Source of the DNA: Flavobacterium chilense
Lineage (GTDB): Bacteria > Bacteroidota > Bacteroidia > Flavobacteriales > Flavobacteriaceae
Direction of reading: 5' to 3'
Assembly: GCF_001602525.1 (NCBI RefSeq)
Contig: NZ_LSYT01000010.1
Span: 124,001-188,000, forward strand
DNA: 64,000 nucleotides
Shown: piece by piece, positions 16,886-26,745 of the stretch
Layout of the letters: the number at the start of each line of letters is the position of its first letter
Numbering within the stretch: position 1 is the stretch's first letter
The notes under the pieces: generated by a model
What the model was told of the DNA's origin: nothing
The model's input: the letters and a program-made list of their open reading frames with translations, nothing else
Databases searched by the model: none
Position numbers and translations under genes: made by a program

Positions 16886-17984
16886 AAAGCGTAGCTTTCT
16901 GCTTTTCTACAAAACTATTAGATTGTAGTTCCAATAACTCTTTTGCATTTTTACGTTGTAGATCGTAAAGACTTTTATCTTCTGCAATATCTGCATAAAC
17001 CCTGTCGTGCATTTCAGCACTGGTTTTTACCAATAATTCACGTTGGTATTTATTTTGTGACAAAGTAGCTTTCATTGCTGTTTCGGCTTCTTCTTGTTTG
17101 AAATCGAATTCCCCTTTTGGCGCTAATAATTTAGCAATAATTGGAGAGGTTTCAATGGCCAGAAACAATAACATTATAAAAAATGACGGCAGCCAGGGCA
17201 GTTTATTTAATGCATTAATACGAGCCATTAAACCGTCAAAACCTTCAATAATAGGTTGCGTTTGTGATACCTTTTTATCTAAATCGGTTTGTAGTTGATT
17301 ACCTGCTTTTTCTTTTTCGGCAATCTTCGCTTCGTTTGTGGCTTTTAAAGTTTCAAATTCTTTTAGAGCCGCATCGTGTTTTTCACGTTTCTCTTTATAA
17401 ACCGGACCTTTTCCAAGTTTTTTAGTTCCTGAAGTTCCTTCAGCTTCGGTGATATAAGTGGAGTAAAGTGCATTTACTTCTTTCTCTTTTTTCAGAATAT
17501 CTGCTTTTAAAGCTGCAATTTCTGCCTTATTTTTATCCAAATCCGATTTGAAATAATTACCAACTTGTTTTTTATTGGCCAATTCCATTTCATTTTTTTC
17601 TTTTAATAAAACAGTATTAATTTCTTTTTCAAAAATTTTAATTTCTAATGGTTTAGAAATGACAATAGCAATAATAATTGCCAGTATAATTCGAGGCGTC
17701 GCTTGTAGAAATTCATCCATAAAACGATCTCTTTTTTTGATCGTTGAAACGATAAAACGGTCTAAATTAAAGATCAGCAAACTCCATACAAACCCGAAGA
17801 TTAAAGCAGGATAAATAGAATCGAAAACGGTAAAAAGCGCATACGCACTGGCTAAGAAAGCCATAACAGCAGTAAAAAAAACGGTGGCACCAATACCAAC
17901 ATATTTGGTTTGTTCGCCTTCTGAACAGCCTTCGAGTACATCTCGGTCAGCTCCAGAACATAGGATGAAAAATTGCTTTAACAT
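16884..17984 (-). CDS. DUF4407 membrane protein with coiled coil
   Basis: A 366-residue protein. Transmembrane pairs occupy residues 30-75 and 90-112, and a single helix lies near 265-285. FNLDRFIVSTIKKRDRFMDEF between the first helices is the family hallmark. Residues 125-245 form a long charged coiled coil (repeated Lys/Glu/Ala heptads) that would lie outside the cytoplasm. The C-terminus is again helical and soluble. The family is uncharacterised. Monocistronic as far as can be seen. Confidence 0.85.
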   Translation of the reverse strand: MLKQFFILCSGADRDVLEGCSEGEQTKYVGIGATVFFTAVMAFLASAYALFTVFDSIYPALIFGFVWSLLIFNLDRFIVSTIKKRDRFMDEFLQATPRIILAIIIAIVISKPLEIKIFEKEINTVLLKEKNEMELANKKQVGNYFKSDLDKNKAEIAALKADILKKEKEVNALYSTYITEAEGTSGTKKLGKGPVYKEKREKHDAALKEFETLKATNEAKIAEKEKAGNQLQTDLDKKVSQTQPIIEGFDGLMARINALNKLPWLPSFFIMLLFLAIETSPIIAKLLAPKGEFDFKQEEAETAMKATLSQNKYQRELLVKTSAEMHDRVYADIAEDKSLYDLQRKNAKELLELQSNSFVEKQKATL

Positions 17985-18219
17985 GATTGATGATTTTTGA
18001 TTGTGATTGATAGGGCAAATTTAGCGCCAAAAATTTAATTCTGAGATAAATAGTTGATTTGTTTTTACTTGCGTCTATAAAAATTCCTTTTTTATTAAAT
18101 GTTATTTTAACATTAATCTATTTTTAATCTTGAAGGGAATCATAACACTATAGTAATTTTTTTTAACTCCTTTAATAACATTAAGGTTCTAGTTTCGCAA
18201 TAAATCAAACTAAAACACA

Positions 18220-21030
18220 ATGAAAAAAATTTATTTAGTAGTAACATTTATGCTATTAGCCTTTTCAGGTTATGCCCAAAAAGCCATAATTTCGGGAAAA
18301 GTATTAGATATTGACGACAAACTTCCTTTGCCGGGAGCGATGATTCAAATTGTAGGCGAAAACAAATACACCGTTTCAGATTATAACGGTCGTTTTGAAT
18401 TACTTAATATAAGTGTTGGAACATACAAAGTAGAAGTAAAATACATAGGATATACTGCCATAACTCACGAAATAACAGTAGAACAGGGTAAAAACAATGT
18501 ACTCGATTTTGCTCTTAAAACTTCAGGAACTGAGTTGAATGAAGTTGTGGTTGGAGACATTTTAAAAGGTCAGGCCAAAGCTTTAAATCAGCAAAAAAAC
18601 AATAAAAACATTGGTAACGTAATTTCATCTGATCAAATGGGACGTTTTCCGGATGCTAACGTTGGAGATGCCTTAAAGCGTGTTCCGGGTATTACGATGC
18701 AAAACGATCAGGGTGAAGCGCGTAATATCATCATTAGAGGTTTAGCGCCATCATTGAACTCCGTAACGCTAAACGGTGATCGAATTCCGTCTGCAGAAGG
18801 CGACAACAGAAACGTACAAATGGATTTAATTCCATCTGATATGATTTCTACTATCGAAGTCAACAAAACCCTGACTTCAGACATGGATGCTGATGCTATT
18901 GGAGGTTCAGTAAATTTAGTAACCAGAGCTACTCCAAATGGCGAAAGAATCTCAGCAACTCTTGCGGGTGGCTATATGCCCATTCGCGAACATGCAACTT
19001 ATACAGCAGGTTTAGTGTACGGTAATCGTTTTTTAGACAATAAATTAGGTGCTGTAGTTAGTGGTTCTTACAATAATGTAAATTACGGATCTGATAATAT
19101 CGAAAACGAATGGGTAAAAGATGAGTTCGGGAATGAATATCTTCAGGCCTCAGAAATTAGAAAATATGATGTACAGCGTATTCGTCGCAGCGGATCTATA
19201 GCTCTTGATTATAAATTTGATGAAAACAATACGATTTTTGCCAATGCGATTTACAACTGGAGAGATGATAGAGAAAACCGTTTCAGAACGACTTATGATG
19301 ATATCGAACCTATTTATAACGGACAACAAATAACAGGTTTTGAAGGTCGTGTAAAACGTCAGACAAAAGGCGGAATTGATAATGATCGTGATAAAAACCG
19401 AAGATTAGAAGATCAGCGTGTTCAGAACTATTCGATTCGCGGAGAGCATTTAATCAACTCAAAACTTGATTTAGACTGGTCTGCCAATTATGCAAAAGCA
19501 AGAGAATATCGTCCGGGAGAACGTTATATAGAATACCGTCAAAAAGGTTTGGATATTGCTCAGGATTTATCCGATATCAGATTTCCATTAATCACAACAA
19601 CTGGAGAAGCTTTAAACAAATTCAAATTTCAAACCGTTACTGAAAACACAGATGAAACGAGCGAAAGTGAATTTGGTGCCAAAGTAAACATCCGTTTTCC
19701 TTTTACTATTATTCCTTCTGAAAAAGGAAGATTGAGAACCGGACTTAGACTTCGACTGAAAGAAAAAGAAAGAGATAATAATTTCTATGCTTACGAACCA
19801 ATCAATAACGATATGGCTTTATTGTCGCAAATTCCGAACAGTTATTACGACGGACAAAACTTTAATCCGGGAAGTAAATATGTTCCGGGAAGCTTCGCAT
19901 CTGCCAATTTTCTTGGAAGTTTAGATTTAAATAATGCTGCTTTATTCAACAAATCAGCAGATCCTGCAGAGTTTTTAGCAGTAAATTATAATGCAAAAGA
20001 AAGTATTTATGCGGCGTATGTAAGATGGGATCAGGATTTTAATGACAAACTTTCGATGGTTTTAGGATTTCGTGTTGAAAATACCCACATTGATTATACC
20101 GGAAACCGTGTTTTGGACGAAGAAGAATTAGAGAGTCAGATTAATACTAAAAACTCCTACACTAACTTATTACCAAGTATTTCTTTTCAATATAATGCCA
20201 CTAAAGATTTAGTTTTAAGGGCAGCAGTTACAACTGCTTTAGCAAGACCAAATTATTACGCATTGGCTCCTTATGTAAACAATATTGCTGCTGACAAAGA
20301 AATTACTGCCGGAAATCCTGATCTTGATGCTACTTATTCATACAATTACGATTTCATGGCCGAGAATTATTTTAAATCTGTTGGTTTAATTTCCGGAGGG
20401 GTTTTCTATAAAAAATTAGATAACTTCATTTACAATTACAGCGACAACCAATATACTGCTGCAAAATTTGCTGCTGATTTTCCAAATCAGTCAAATCCAA
20501 TTCCGGCAGGAGAAAACTGGTCTTTTTTACAATCAAGAAATGGAGATACAGTTGATGTTTACGGTTTTGAAGTGGCATTTCAACGTCAGTTAGATTTCCT
20601 TCCGGGTAAATTTCTAAAAGGATTTGGTATCTATCTGAACTATACGTATACAAAATCTAAAGCAAAAGGAATTGCTGACGAAGATGGAAATGAGAGAAAT
20701 AATATTAGCCTTCCGGGAACAACTCCACACATGTTTAATGGATCATTATCCTGGGAAAACAAACGTTTTTCTGCCAGAATTTCAACTAATTTCACTTCAG
20801 ATTATTTAGATGAATTGGGTTCAGAATCATACAAAGACAGTTATTATGACAAACAGTTTTTCTTAGATGCAAATGCTTCTTTCAAGATTACTCCAAAACT
20901 TCGCCTTTTTGCCGAAGCTAATAACTTAACAAATCAGCCTTTGCGTTACTATCAGGGAGTTACAGCACATACCAAACAAGCAGAATATTATCAGGCACGA
21001 TACAATTTTGGTTTGAAACTTGACTTGTAA
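18220..21030 (+). CDS. TonB-dependent receptor with N-terminal carboxypeptidase-like domain
   Basis: A 936-residue outer-membrane transporter. Residues 1-19 are a signal peptide ending in GYAQ. Residues 20-107 form a carboxypeptidase-regulatory-like domain (GKVLDIDDKLPLPGAMIQI, YNGRFELLNISVGTYKVEV). The plug follows (FPDANVGDALKRVPGITMQ, RNIIIRGLAPSLNSVTLNG, DADAIGGSVNLVTR). The remainder is the 22-strand barrel, ending in a C-terminal aromatic strand (QARYNFGLKLDL). The next gene, 76 bp downstream, encodes a phytase lipoprotein, so the likely cargo is phytate or inositol phosphates. That assignment is by neighbourhood only. Confidence 0.93.
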   Translation: MKKIYLVVTFMLLAFSGYAQKAIISGKVLDIDDKLPLPGAMIQIVGENKYTVSDYNGRFELLNISVGTYKVEVKYIGYTAITHEITVEQGKNNVLDFALKTSGTELNEVVVGDILKGQAKALNQQKNNKNIGNVISSDQMGRFPDANVGDALKRVPGITMQNDQGEARNIIIRGLAPSLNSVTLNGDRIPSAEGDNRNVQMDLIPSDMISTIEVNKTLTSDMDADAIGGSVNLVTRATPNGERISATLAGGYMPIREHATYTAGLVYGNRFLDNKLGAVVSGSYNNVNYGSDNIENEWVKDEFGNEYLQASEIRKYDVQRIRRSGSIALDYKFDENNTIFANAIYNWRDDRENRFRTTYDDIEPIYNGQQITGFEGRVKRQTKGGIDNDRDKNRRLEDQRVQNYSIRGEHLINSKLDLDWSANYAKAREYRPGERYIEYRQKGLDIAQDLSDIRFPLITTTGEALNKFKFQTVTENTDETSESEFGAKVNIRFPFTIIPSEKGRLRTGLRLRLKEKERDNNFYAYEPINNDMALLSQIPNSYYDGQNFNPGSKYVPGSFASANFLGSLDLNNAALFNKSADPAEFLAVNYNAKESIYAAYVRWDQDFNDKLSMVLGFRVENTHIDYTGNRVLDEEELESQINTKNSYTNLLPSISFQYNATKDLVLRAAVTTALARPNYYALAPYVNNIAADKEITAGNPDLDATYSYNYDFMAENYFKSVGLISGGVFYKKLDNFIYNYSDNQYTAAKFAADFPNQSNPIPAGENWSFLQSRNGDTVDVYGFEVAFQRQLDFLPGKFLKGFGIYLNYTYTKSKAKGIADEDGNERNNISLPGTTPHMFNGSLSWENKRFSARISTNFTSDYLDELGSESYKDSYYDKQFFLDANASFKITPKLRLFAEANNLTNQPLRYYQGVTAHTKQAEYYQARYNFGLKLDL

Positions 21031-21106
21031 TTAATCCATTTATAAAATACTTAAATTAGACAGAGCTTTTGCGGTTCTGTCTAATTTCATTCAAATAAAC
21101 ATCCTA

Positions 21107-22162
21107 ATGAAAAATAAATCTATAATCGCTTTTTTACTTTTAAGCACTTTATTTATAGCCTGTAAAGATGATAAACTAGCACCGGTTGCAGCAAATGCAG
21201 TAAAACCAACCATAGTAACACAAGCTTTACCTCACGACACAGATGATCCATCGATTTGGATTCATCCAACAGATCCTTCTAAAAGTATTATTGTAGGAAC
21301 TGATAAAGATACTGATGGAGCTTTATATGCTTTTGATTTAAAAGGAAAAATCATTGCAAAATCAGAGGTTTTAAAACGTCCAAACAATGTTGATATCGCT
21401 TATGGTTTAGTAATCGACGGAAAAAAAACAGACATTGCTGTAACTACAGAACGCGAATCAAACAAAATAAGAATCTTTAGTTTGCCTGATTTAAAAGCGA
21501 TTGACAACGGCGGAATCTCTGTTTTTGATGGTGAAGAACTACGTGACCCAATGGGAATTGCTTTGTATACACGCGCAAGTGACAAAAAGATTTTTGCGAT
21601 CGTAGGAAGAAAATCAGGACCTTCCGGAAGTTATTTATGGCAATATGAGCTTTCAGGAAATGGAAAATTCGCTACAGCAAAAGTGGTGCGCAAATTTGGC
21701 GCGTATAGCGGAAAGAAAGAAATTGAAGCCATTGCAGTTGATAACGAACTGGGAACTGTTTTGTATTGTGATGAACAATTCGGAATCAGAAAATACAAGG
21801 CTGATCCTGCTTTAAATGATAATAAAGAACTGACTATTTTTGGAAAAACTGGCTTTAAAGCCGATAATGAAGGAATTGCCATTTACAAAAAAACAGATTC
21901 TACCGGATACATTTTAGTTTCGAACCAACAAGCGAATACTTTTATGGTTTACCCAAGAGAAGGTGCAAAAGGCAATCCGAATGATTATCCTTTATTGGCA
22001 GAAATACCAACATCGACTATTGAATGTGATGGTGCTGATGCAACCAGTATAAATTTAGGAGGAAGTTTTAAAAACGGACTTTTTGTAGCCATGAGCAACG
22101 GAATGACTTTTCATTATTATGCATGGGATTTGATTCAGAAGCGTATTGACGCTAAGAAATAG
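21107..22162 (+). CDS. Beta-propeller phytase (3-phytase), lipoprotein
   Basis: A 351-residue enzyme releasing phosphate from myo-inositol hexakisphosphate. The signal peptide ends in a lipobox (LLSTLFIACKDD, cysteine near residue 19), so it is probably anchored at the cell surface or periplasm. Family signatures are DTDDPSIWIHPTDPSKSIIV, GTDKDTDGALYAFDLKGK, RPNNVDIAYG, GRKSGPSGSYLWQYEL, KKEIEAIAVDNE with the calcium-binding acidic residues, and FKADNEGIAIY. It follows the TonB receptor in the same orientation, making a phosphate-scavenging pair. A strong terminator follows. Confidence 0.9.
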   Translation: MKNKSIIAFLLLSTLFIACKDDKLAPVAANAVKPTIVTQALPHDTDDPSIWIHPTDPSKSIIVGTDKDTDGALYAFDLKGKIIAKSEVLKRPNNVDIAYGLVIDGKKTDIAVTTERESNKIRIFSLPDLKAIDNGGISVFDGEELRDPMGIALYTRASDKKIFAIVGRKSGPSGSYLWQYELSGNGKFATAKVVRKFGAYSGKKEIEAIAVDNELGTVLYCDEQFGIRKYKADPALNDNKELTIFGKTGFKADNEGIAIYKKTDSTGYILVSNQQANTFMVYPREGAKGNPNDYPLLAEIPTSTIECDGADATSINLGGSFKNGLFVAMSNGMTFHYYAWDLIQKRIDAKK

Positions 22163-22221
22163 TTGTTTTTTTGTTTCACGTTTTAGTTTGGACTTGAAAC
22201 CTGGAACAAAAAGCTTAAAAC

Positions 22222-22252
22222 AAAAAAGCTGTTCATAATGAACAGCTTTTTT
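22222..22252. terminator. Bidirectional terminator
   Basis: A perfect 14-bp stem (AAAAAAGCTGTTCA with its complement) and a 3-base loop have T runs both ways, between the convergent phytase and pckA genes. Confidence 0.9.
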
Positions 22253-22274
22253 TAGTTTGAATTAGTAATCTTCC

Positions 22275-23879
22275 TTATTCTGTAATCGGTGCTCCGGCTA
22301 AGATTTCAGCGTTTGCAAATTCTTCAAATTTGGCAAAATTAGCTTTAAATTTCTGAGCTAATTCAACTGCTTTTTTATCGTATAACTCAGGATCTTCCCA
22401 AGTATTTCGTGGATTTAAAATTTCACTTGGAACATTCGGGCAAGATTGTGGTTTTGCGATTCCAAATACTTTATGATTTTTATATTCTACATTGTCCAGT
22501 TCTCCTTTTAATGCAGCAGTAATCATGGCACGGGTGTATTTCAATTTCATACGGCTTCCTGTTCCGTAAGGTCCACCAGTCCATCCTGTGTTAATTAACC
22601 AAACTTTTACATCGGCATCTTTCATTTTTTTGCTTAACATTTCAGCGTAACGAGTTGGGTGTAACGGCATAAACGGTGCGCCAAAACAAGCCGAAAAGTT
22701 AGGTTGTGGTTCTGTTACTCCTGCTTCTGTACCAGCTACTTTTGCAGTATAACCTGAGATAAAATGGTAAGCTGCCTGACCTGGAGTTAATCTTGAAATT
22801 GGAGGCAGGATTCCGAAAGAATCTGCCGTCAGGAAAAATATATTTTTAGGATTATGTCCAATAGATCCCGGTTGAATATTGTCAATATGGGTTATTGGAT
22901 AACTTACACGTGTATTTTGTGTGATCGAAACATCATCATAATCAACTTCGTTTGTTCCCGGTTTGAAAACAACATTCTCTAAAAGAGCTCCTTTTTTAAT
23001 TGCTCTAAAAATGTCTGGTTCATTTTCTTCGGTTAAATTGATCACTTTTGCATAACAACCGCCTTCAAAGTTAAAAACAGTATTTTCTGCAGTCCATCCA
23101 TGCTCATCATCACCAATTAACTTACGTTCCGGATCTGCTGATAAGGTTGTTTTTCCTGTTCCTGATAATCCAAAGAAAATAGCTGTATCTCCGTCTTCAC
23201 CAACATTCGCACTGCAGTGCATTGGTAAAGTATTCTTGAAAACCGGTAAAATGAAATTTAAGGCAGAGAAAATTCCTTTTTTCATTTCTCCTGTATATCC
23301 TGTTCCGCCAATAAGGGCAATTTTTTTAGTAAAATCTAAAATAGCAAAATTAGACTGACGTGTTCCATCTACAGCAGGATCTGCCATAAAGCTTGGAGCA
23401 CAGATTACAGTCCATTCCGGAGTAAAGTTTGCTAATTCTGATTCTTCCGGTCTTAAGAACATATTGTAGCAAAACAAGTTTGACCACGCTGTTTCTGTAA
23501 CCACACGAACGTTCAATCTGTAATTTGGATCTGAACAAACGTAAGAGTCACGAACAAAGACCTCTTTATTAGATAAAAACTGAGTAACCTTATTATATAA
23601 TTTTTCAAAAGCCTCAGGTGAAAAAGGAATGTTTACATTTCCCCACCAAACCTGATCTTCGGTAATACTGTCTCTTACAATAAAACGATCTTGTGGAGAA
23701 CGTCCTGTAAATTCGCCCGTATTAATTGCCAATGCGCCTGTAGAGTTCTCAACACCTTGGCCTGATTGCAAAGTGACCGCATGCAATTCATCAGCAGATA
23801 ATTGGTAGCGAACTTTTGCATTTTCAATTCCTAGTTCATTAAGCGAAATCGATTGCGTGAAAACTGTGTGACTGTCCAT
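22275..23879 (-). CDS. pckA: Phosphoenolpyruvate carboxykinase (ATP)
   Basis: A 534-residue gluconeogenic enzyme converting oxaloacetate and ATP to phosphoenolpyruvate, ADP and CO2. Motifs are GRSPQDRFIVRD, the GGTGYTGEMKKGIFS region, the P-loop FFGLSGTGKTTLSADP, the metal-binding LIGDDEHGW, and the C-terminal NTGWTGGPYGTGSRM. Length matches ATP-type PckA. The frame extends 12 codons beyond ATG 23879, but the added residues look like non-coding leader. The 300 bp upstream to DUF423 is very AT-rich. I see no gene or clear promoter in it, only several T/A runs. Confidence 0.97.
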   Translation of the reverse strand: MDSHTVFTQSISLNELGIENAKVRYQLSADELHAVTLQSGQGVENSTGALAINTGEFTGRSPQDRFIVRDSITEDQVWWGNVNIPFSPEAFEKLYNKVTQFLSNKEVFVRDSYVCSDPNYRLNVRVVTETAWSNLFCYNMFLRPEESELANFTPEWTVICAPSFMADPAVDGTRQSNFAILDFTKKIALIGGTGYTGEMKKGIFSALNFILPVFKNTLPMHCSANVGEDGDTAIFFGLSGTGKTTLSADPERKLIGDDEHGWTAENTVFNFEGGCYAKVINLTEENEPDIFRAIKKGALLENVVFKPGTNEVDYDDVSITQNTRVSYPITHIDNIQPGSIGHNPKNIFFLTADSFGILPPISRLTPGQAAYHFISGYTAKVAGTEAGVTEPQPNFSACFGAPFMPLHPTRYAEMLSKKMKDADVKVWLINTGWTGGPYGTGSRMKLKYTRAMITAALKGELDNVEYKNHKVFGIAKPQSCPNVPSEILNPRNTWEDPELYDKKAVELAQKFKANFAKFEEFANAEILAGAPITE

Positions 23880-24179
23880 AAATTTTAAGTTGTGTTGATG
23901 TTTAATACAAAGCAAAATTATAGAATTTATTGTTAATCCTTTAAAAATATTTTAATTTCACTTTTATTTATACAAATTAAGTAAAATTTAACCTTTAAAA
24001 TTAACAAAAGAAAAAAATAACTGCCTCTTAATTATTTTACTATAATCCACTAAATGAATTTGTTATATAATTTACGTATTAAAGTAAAAAACAGAATAAA
24101 TTCACATAAATAAGATTATATGTTATTTATGAGACAAAATTAAAGATTAATTTTTAGATAGAATTTTTTATTCGGTATT

Positions 24180-24566
24180 TTATGATTTTCTCTTCAAAAT
24201 CGTAACAAATAACGCTGCCCAGGCAATAATTAATAAAAAACCACCCAAAGGTGTTGCGAATACGATAATTTTAAAATCGAAAACTGTAAGACTTTTTGTA
24301 GCTAATAAATAGATCGATCCGCTAAAAAGAACTACACCTGCAACAACTAAACTATAGATTGTTTTTAAGGTTTTTTCGGCAATGTCTTTTCGGGTAGAAA
24401 GAAAAAGTAAAAACAAGGCATGATACATTTGATAACGCACGCCAACTTCAAAAGTATTTAACTCTTCTACAGATAAATATTTTTTCAGTAAATGAGCACC
24501 AAAAGCACCCAAAATAATAGCTAACATTCCCATAAAAGCTCCTGCTAAAACAAATTTTCTTTTCAT
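24180..24566 (-). CDS. DUF423 family membrane protein
   Basis: A 128-residue protein with four transmembrane helices. The DUF423 signature is at the start (AGAFMGMLAIILGAFGAHLLKK, then FEVGVRYQMYHALFLL), and it ends FATPLGGFLLIIAWAALFVTI. ATG 24566 is preferred; the six extra codons to a TTG are not supported. Function unknown; close relatives are annotated YwdK-like. It is separated from pckA by the AT-rich 300 bp described there. Confidence 0.88.
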   Translation of the reverse strand: MKRKFVLAGAFMGMLAIILGAFGAHLLKKYLSVEELNTFEVGVRYQMYHALFLLFLSTRKDIAEKTLKTIYSLVVAGVVLFSGSIYLLATKSLTVFDFKIIVFATPLGGFLLIIAWAALFVTILKRKS

Positions 24567-24709
24567 AGTTTCTATACTTTTCAAATTTTACACAAAAATA
24601 CTTTAAACTGAATTAAAAAGCTTTTTTGTTTTCAAAAAAATTTCGGAAAAAGATATCCGTTACATTTTAGCTTCAAAATAAAAAATAGTGCATTTTTTAG
24701 AAATTAAAA

Positions 24710-24740
24710 TTGTTATATATTTAACAATTTAATATATTTG
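24710..24740 (+). promoter_or_regulatory. Promoter of the saccharopine-dehydrogenase-like gene
   Basis: TTG at 24710-24712 and TATATTTG at 24733-24740 are 20 bases apart, matching the Bacteroidota -33/-7 form. A direct repeat of GTTATATATTTAA (24712 and 24742) spans the start region, so the transcript leader would be very short. Confidence 0.6.
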
Positions 24741-24757
24741 TGTTATATATTTAAAAC

Positions 24758-26122
24758 ATGAGAAGCATTTTAATAATTGGAGCAGGCAGATCTGCATCGT
24801 CATTAATACGTTATTTACTATCAAAATCAGAGAGTGAAAATCTACATCTTATTGTAGCCGATTTATCTTTGGCCCTGGCCGAAAAAAAGACGCAAAAACA
24901 TCCCAACGCAACTCCAATTGCTTTAAATATTTTTGATACCGAAGAAAGAAAAGCAGCAATCGCAAAAGCTTCAATCGTGATTTCGATGCTGCCGGCACAT
25001 TTGCATATCGAAATTGCTAAAGATTGTCTGGAATTTAAAAAACATCTTGTTACAGCTTCTTATATAAGCGATGCAATGCAGGCATTAGATGAAGAAGCCA
25101 GAAAAAACAACTTAATTTTCATGAATGAGATTGGTCTTGATCCCGGAATCGACCATATGAGCGCCATGAAAGTCATTGATGAAATCAGAGCTAAAGGCGG
25201 CAATATGTTGCTTTTTGAATCATTTTGCGGCGGATTGGTCGCTCCGGAATGCGACAACAACCTCTGGAACTATAAATTTACCTGGGCTCCCAGAAATGTA
25301 GTTTTAGCAGGACAAGGCGGCGCGGCGAAGTTTATTCAGGAAGGCACTTATAAATATATCCCTTACGGAACTGTATTTCGCAGAACAGAGTTTCTGGAAG
25401 TTGAAGGTTATGGAAAATTCGAAGCCTATTCTAACAGGGATTCTCTTAAATACAGATCGATTTACGGTTTAGATGACATCCTGACTTTATATCGCGGAAC
25501 GATTAGAAGAGTGGGCTACTCGAAGGCCTGGAACATGTTTGTTCAGCTCGGGATGACTGATGACAGTTATATCATGGAAGATTCAGAAAACATGAGCTAT
25601 CGCCAGTTTGTAAATTCGTTTTTACCGTATCATCCAACTGATTCTGTAGAAATCAAAACGAGACTGATTTTAAAAATCGATCAGGATGATATTATGTGGG
25701 ATAAGCTTTTGGAATTGGACTTATTTAATCCTAACAAGAAAGTAAATTTACCCAATGCAACTCCTGCTCAGATATTAGAAAAGATATTATCTGACAGCTG
25801 GACTTTAGAACCTGATGATAAAGATATGATCGTGATGTATCACAAATTTGGATACGAACTGAATGGTAAAAAGCAGCAAATCGATTCAAAAATGGTTTGT
25901 ATTGGCGACGATCAGACTTATACTGCGATGGCAAAAACGGTTGGATTACCAGTTGCAATGGCAACCTTATTGATTTTAAACGGAAAAATAACAACTCCTG
26001 GTGTACAGCTTCCGATAAGAAAAGAAGTGTATTTACCCATTTTAGAAGAGTTAGAAGAATACGGGGTGATTTTTAACGAACAAAATATGCCCTATTTTGG
26101 ATATAATCCGGACTTGTTCTAA
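24758..26122 (+). CDS. Saccharopine dehydrogenase-like protein
   Basis: A 454-residue NAD(P)-dependent protein with an N-terminal Rossmann fold (ILIIGAGRSASSLIRYLL) and ISMLPAHLHIEIAKDC. LDPGIDHMSAMKVIDEI near residues 127-143 and ESFCGGLVAPECDNNLWNYK follow; both are typical of saccharopine dehydrogenase and its lysine-catabolic homologues. The C-terminal domain has GLPVAMATLLILNG. Bacterial members take part in lysine or related amino acid metabolism, but the reaction is not proven by sequence. No lysine pathway genes are adjacent. Confidence 0.82.
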   Translation: MRSILIIGAGRSASSLIRYLLSKSESENLHLIVADLSLALAEKKTQKHPNATPIALNIFDTEERKAAIAKASIVISMLPAHLHIEIAKDCLEFKKHLVTASYISDAMQALDEEARKNNLIFMNEIGLDPGIDHMSAMKVIDEIRAKGGNMLLFESFCGGLVAPECDNNLWNYKFTWAPRNVVLAGQGGAAKFIQEGTYKYIPYGTVFRRTEFLEVEGYGKFEAYSNRDSLKYRSIYGLDDILTLYRGTIRRVGYSKAWNMFVQLGMTDDSYIMEDSENMSYRQFVNSFLPYHPTDSVEIKTRLILKIDQDDIMWDKLLELDLFNPNKKVNLPNATPAQILEKILSDSWTLEPDDKDMIVMYHKFGYELNGKKQQIDSKMVCIGDDQTYTAMAKTVGLPVAMATLLILNGKITTPGVQLPIRKEVYLPILEELEEYGVIFNEQNMPYFGYNPDLF

Positions 26123-26170
26123 GGTTCGGTTTTGTTAGTTTTTTAGATTTTTTTTTTAGTTTTTAATTTT

Positions 26171-26197
26171 ATCCGCTTCTAAAATTTAGAAGCGGAT
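26171..26197. terminator. Terminator hairpin
   Basis: ATCCGCTTCTAAA pairs perfectly with TTTAGAAGCGGAT and is followed by a T run. It ends the saccharopine-dehydrogenase-like gene and can also serve the convergent TonB-like gene. Confidence 0.85.
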
Positions 26198-26265
26198 TTT
26201 TTTATTTTTAAAGGTTTATTTTAAATCAAAGTTGCAAAGGCTTTGTAACGTTGTTTCTTTATCAC

Positions 26266-26745
26266 CTATTTATCAGTATTAACCATAATTGGTAAAGTAT
26301 ACATCACACGAACTGCTTTTCCCTGTAGAGTTGCAGCTGTCCATTTTGGAGAAAGCTTCAAAACACGAATTGCCTCATTACCTATTCCGTAACCCAGATC
26401 TTTTAGTGTTGTAACATCTGATAAACTTCCATCTTTTTCAATAACAAAACGCATATATACTTTTCCTTCTATATTGTTTTTTCTCGCTTCCAATGGAATT
26501 TTAAAATTTTTACCAATAAACTTATAGAACTCTGTCATACCGCCCGGAAATTCAGGCGATTTTTCAACTTCTGCCAAGACATAAATATCTTTCTCTTTAA
26601 ACTCAGCTTTATTATGACCATTTTGCGCACCACTTTTACCAGAAATAAAAATCATTGCAATCATGATCATTATCCTTAATTGCCGATTTATATTAATTAT
26701 CATAATCGAATTATTAAAATTATTATTTACTACACTAAAAAACAT
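26266..26745 (-). CDS. Free-standing TonB C-terminal domain protein
   Basis: A 159-residue exported protein. A signal peptide ends in SGKSGAQ near residue 41; an internal ATG 14 codons in would give a more normal signal length. The remainder is a TonB C-terminal domain (EFPGGMTEFYKFIGKNFKIP, GKVYMRFVIEKDGSLSDV, VLKLSPKWTAATLQGKAVRV). It is a close copy of the last 95 residues of the upstream M56 protein and starts in a TAATG overlap with its stop. It lacks the usual membrane anchor, so it may bind receptor TonB boxes or a partner without energising them. Confidence 0.85.
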   Translation of the reverse strand: MFFSVVNNNFNNSIMIININRQLRIMIMIAMIFISGKSGAQNGHNKAEFKEKDIYVLAEVEKSPEFPGGMTEFYKFIGKNFKIPLEARKNNIEGKVYMRFVIEKDGSLSDVTTLKDLGYGIGNEAIRVLKLSPKWTAATLQGKAVRVMYTLPIMVNTDK

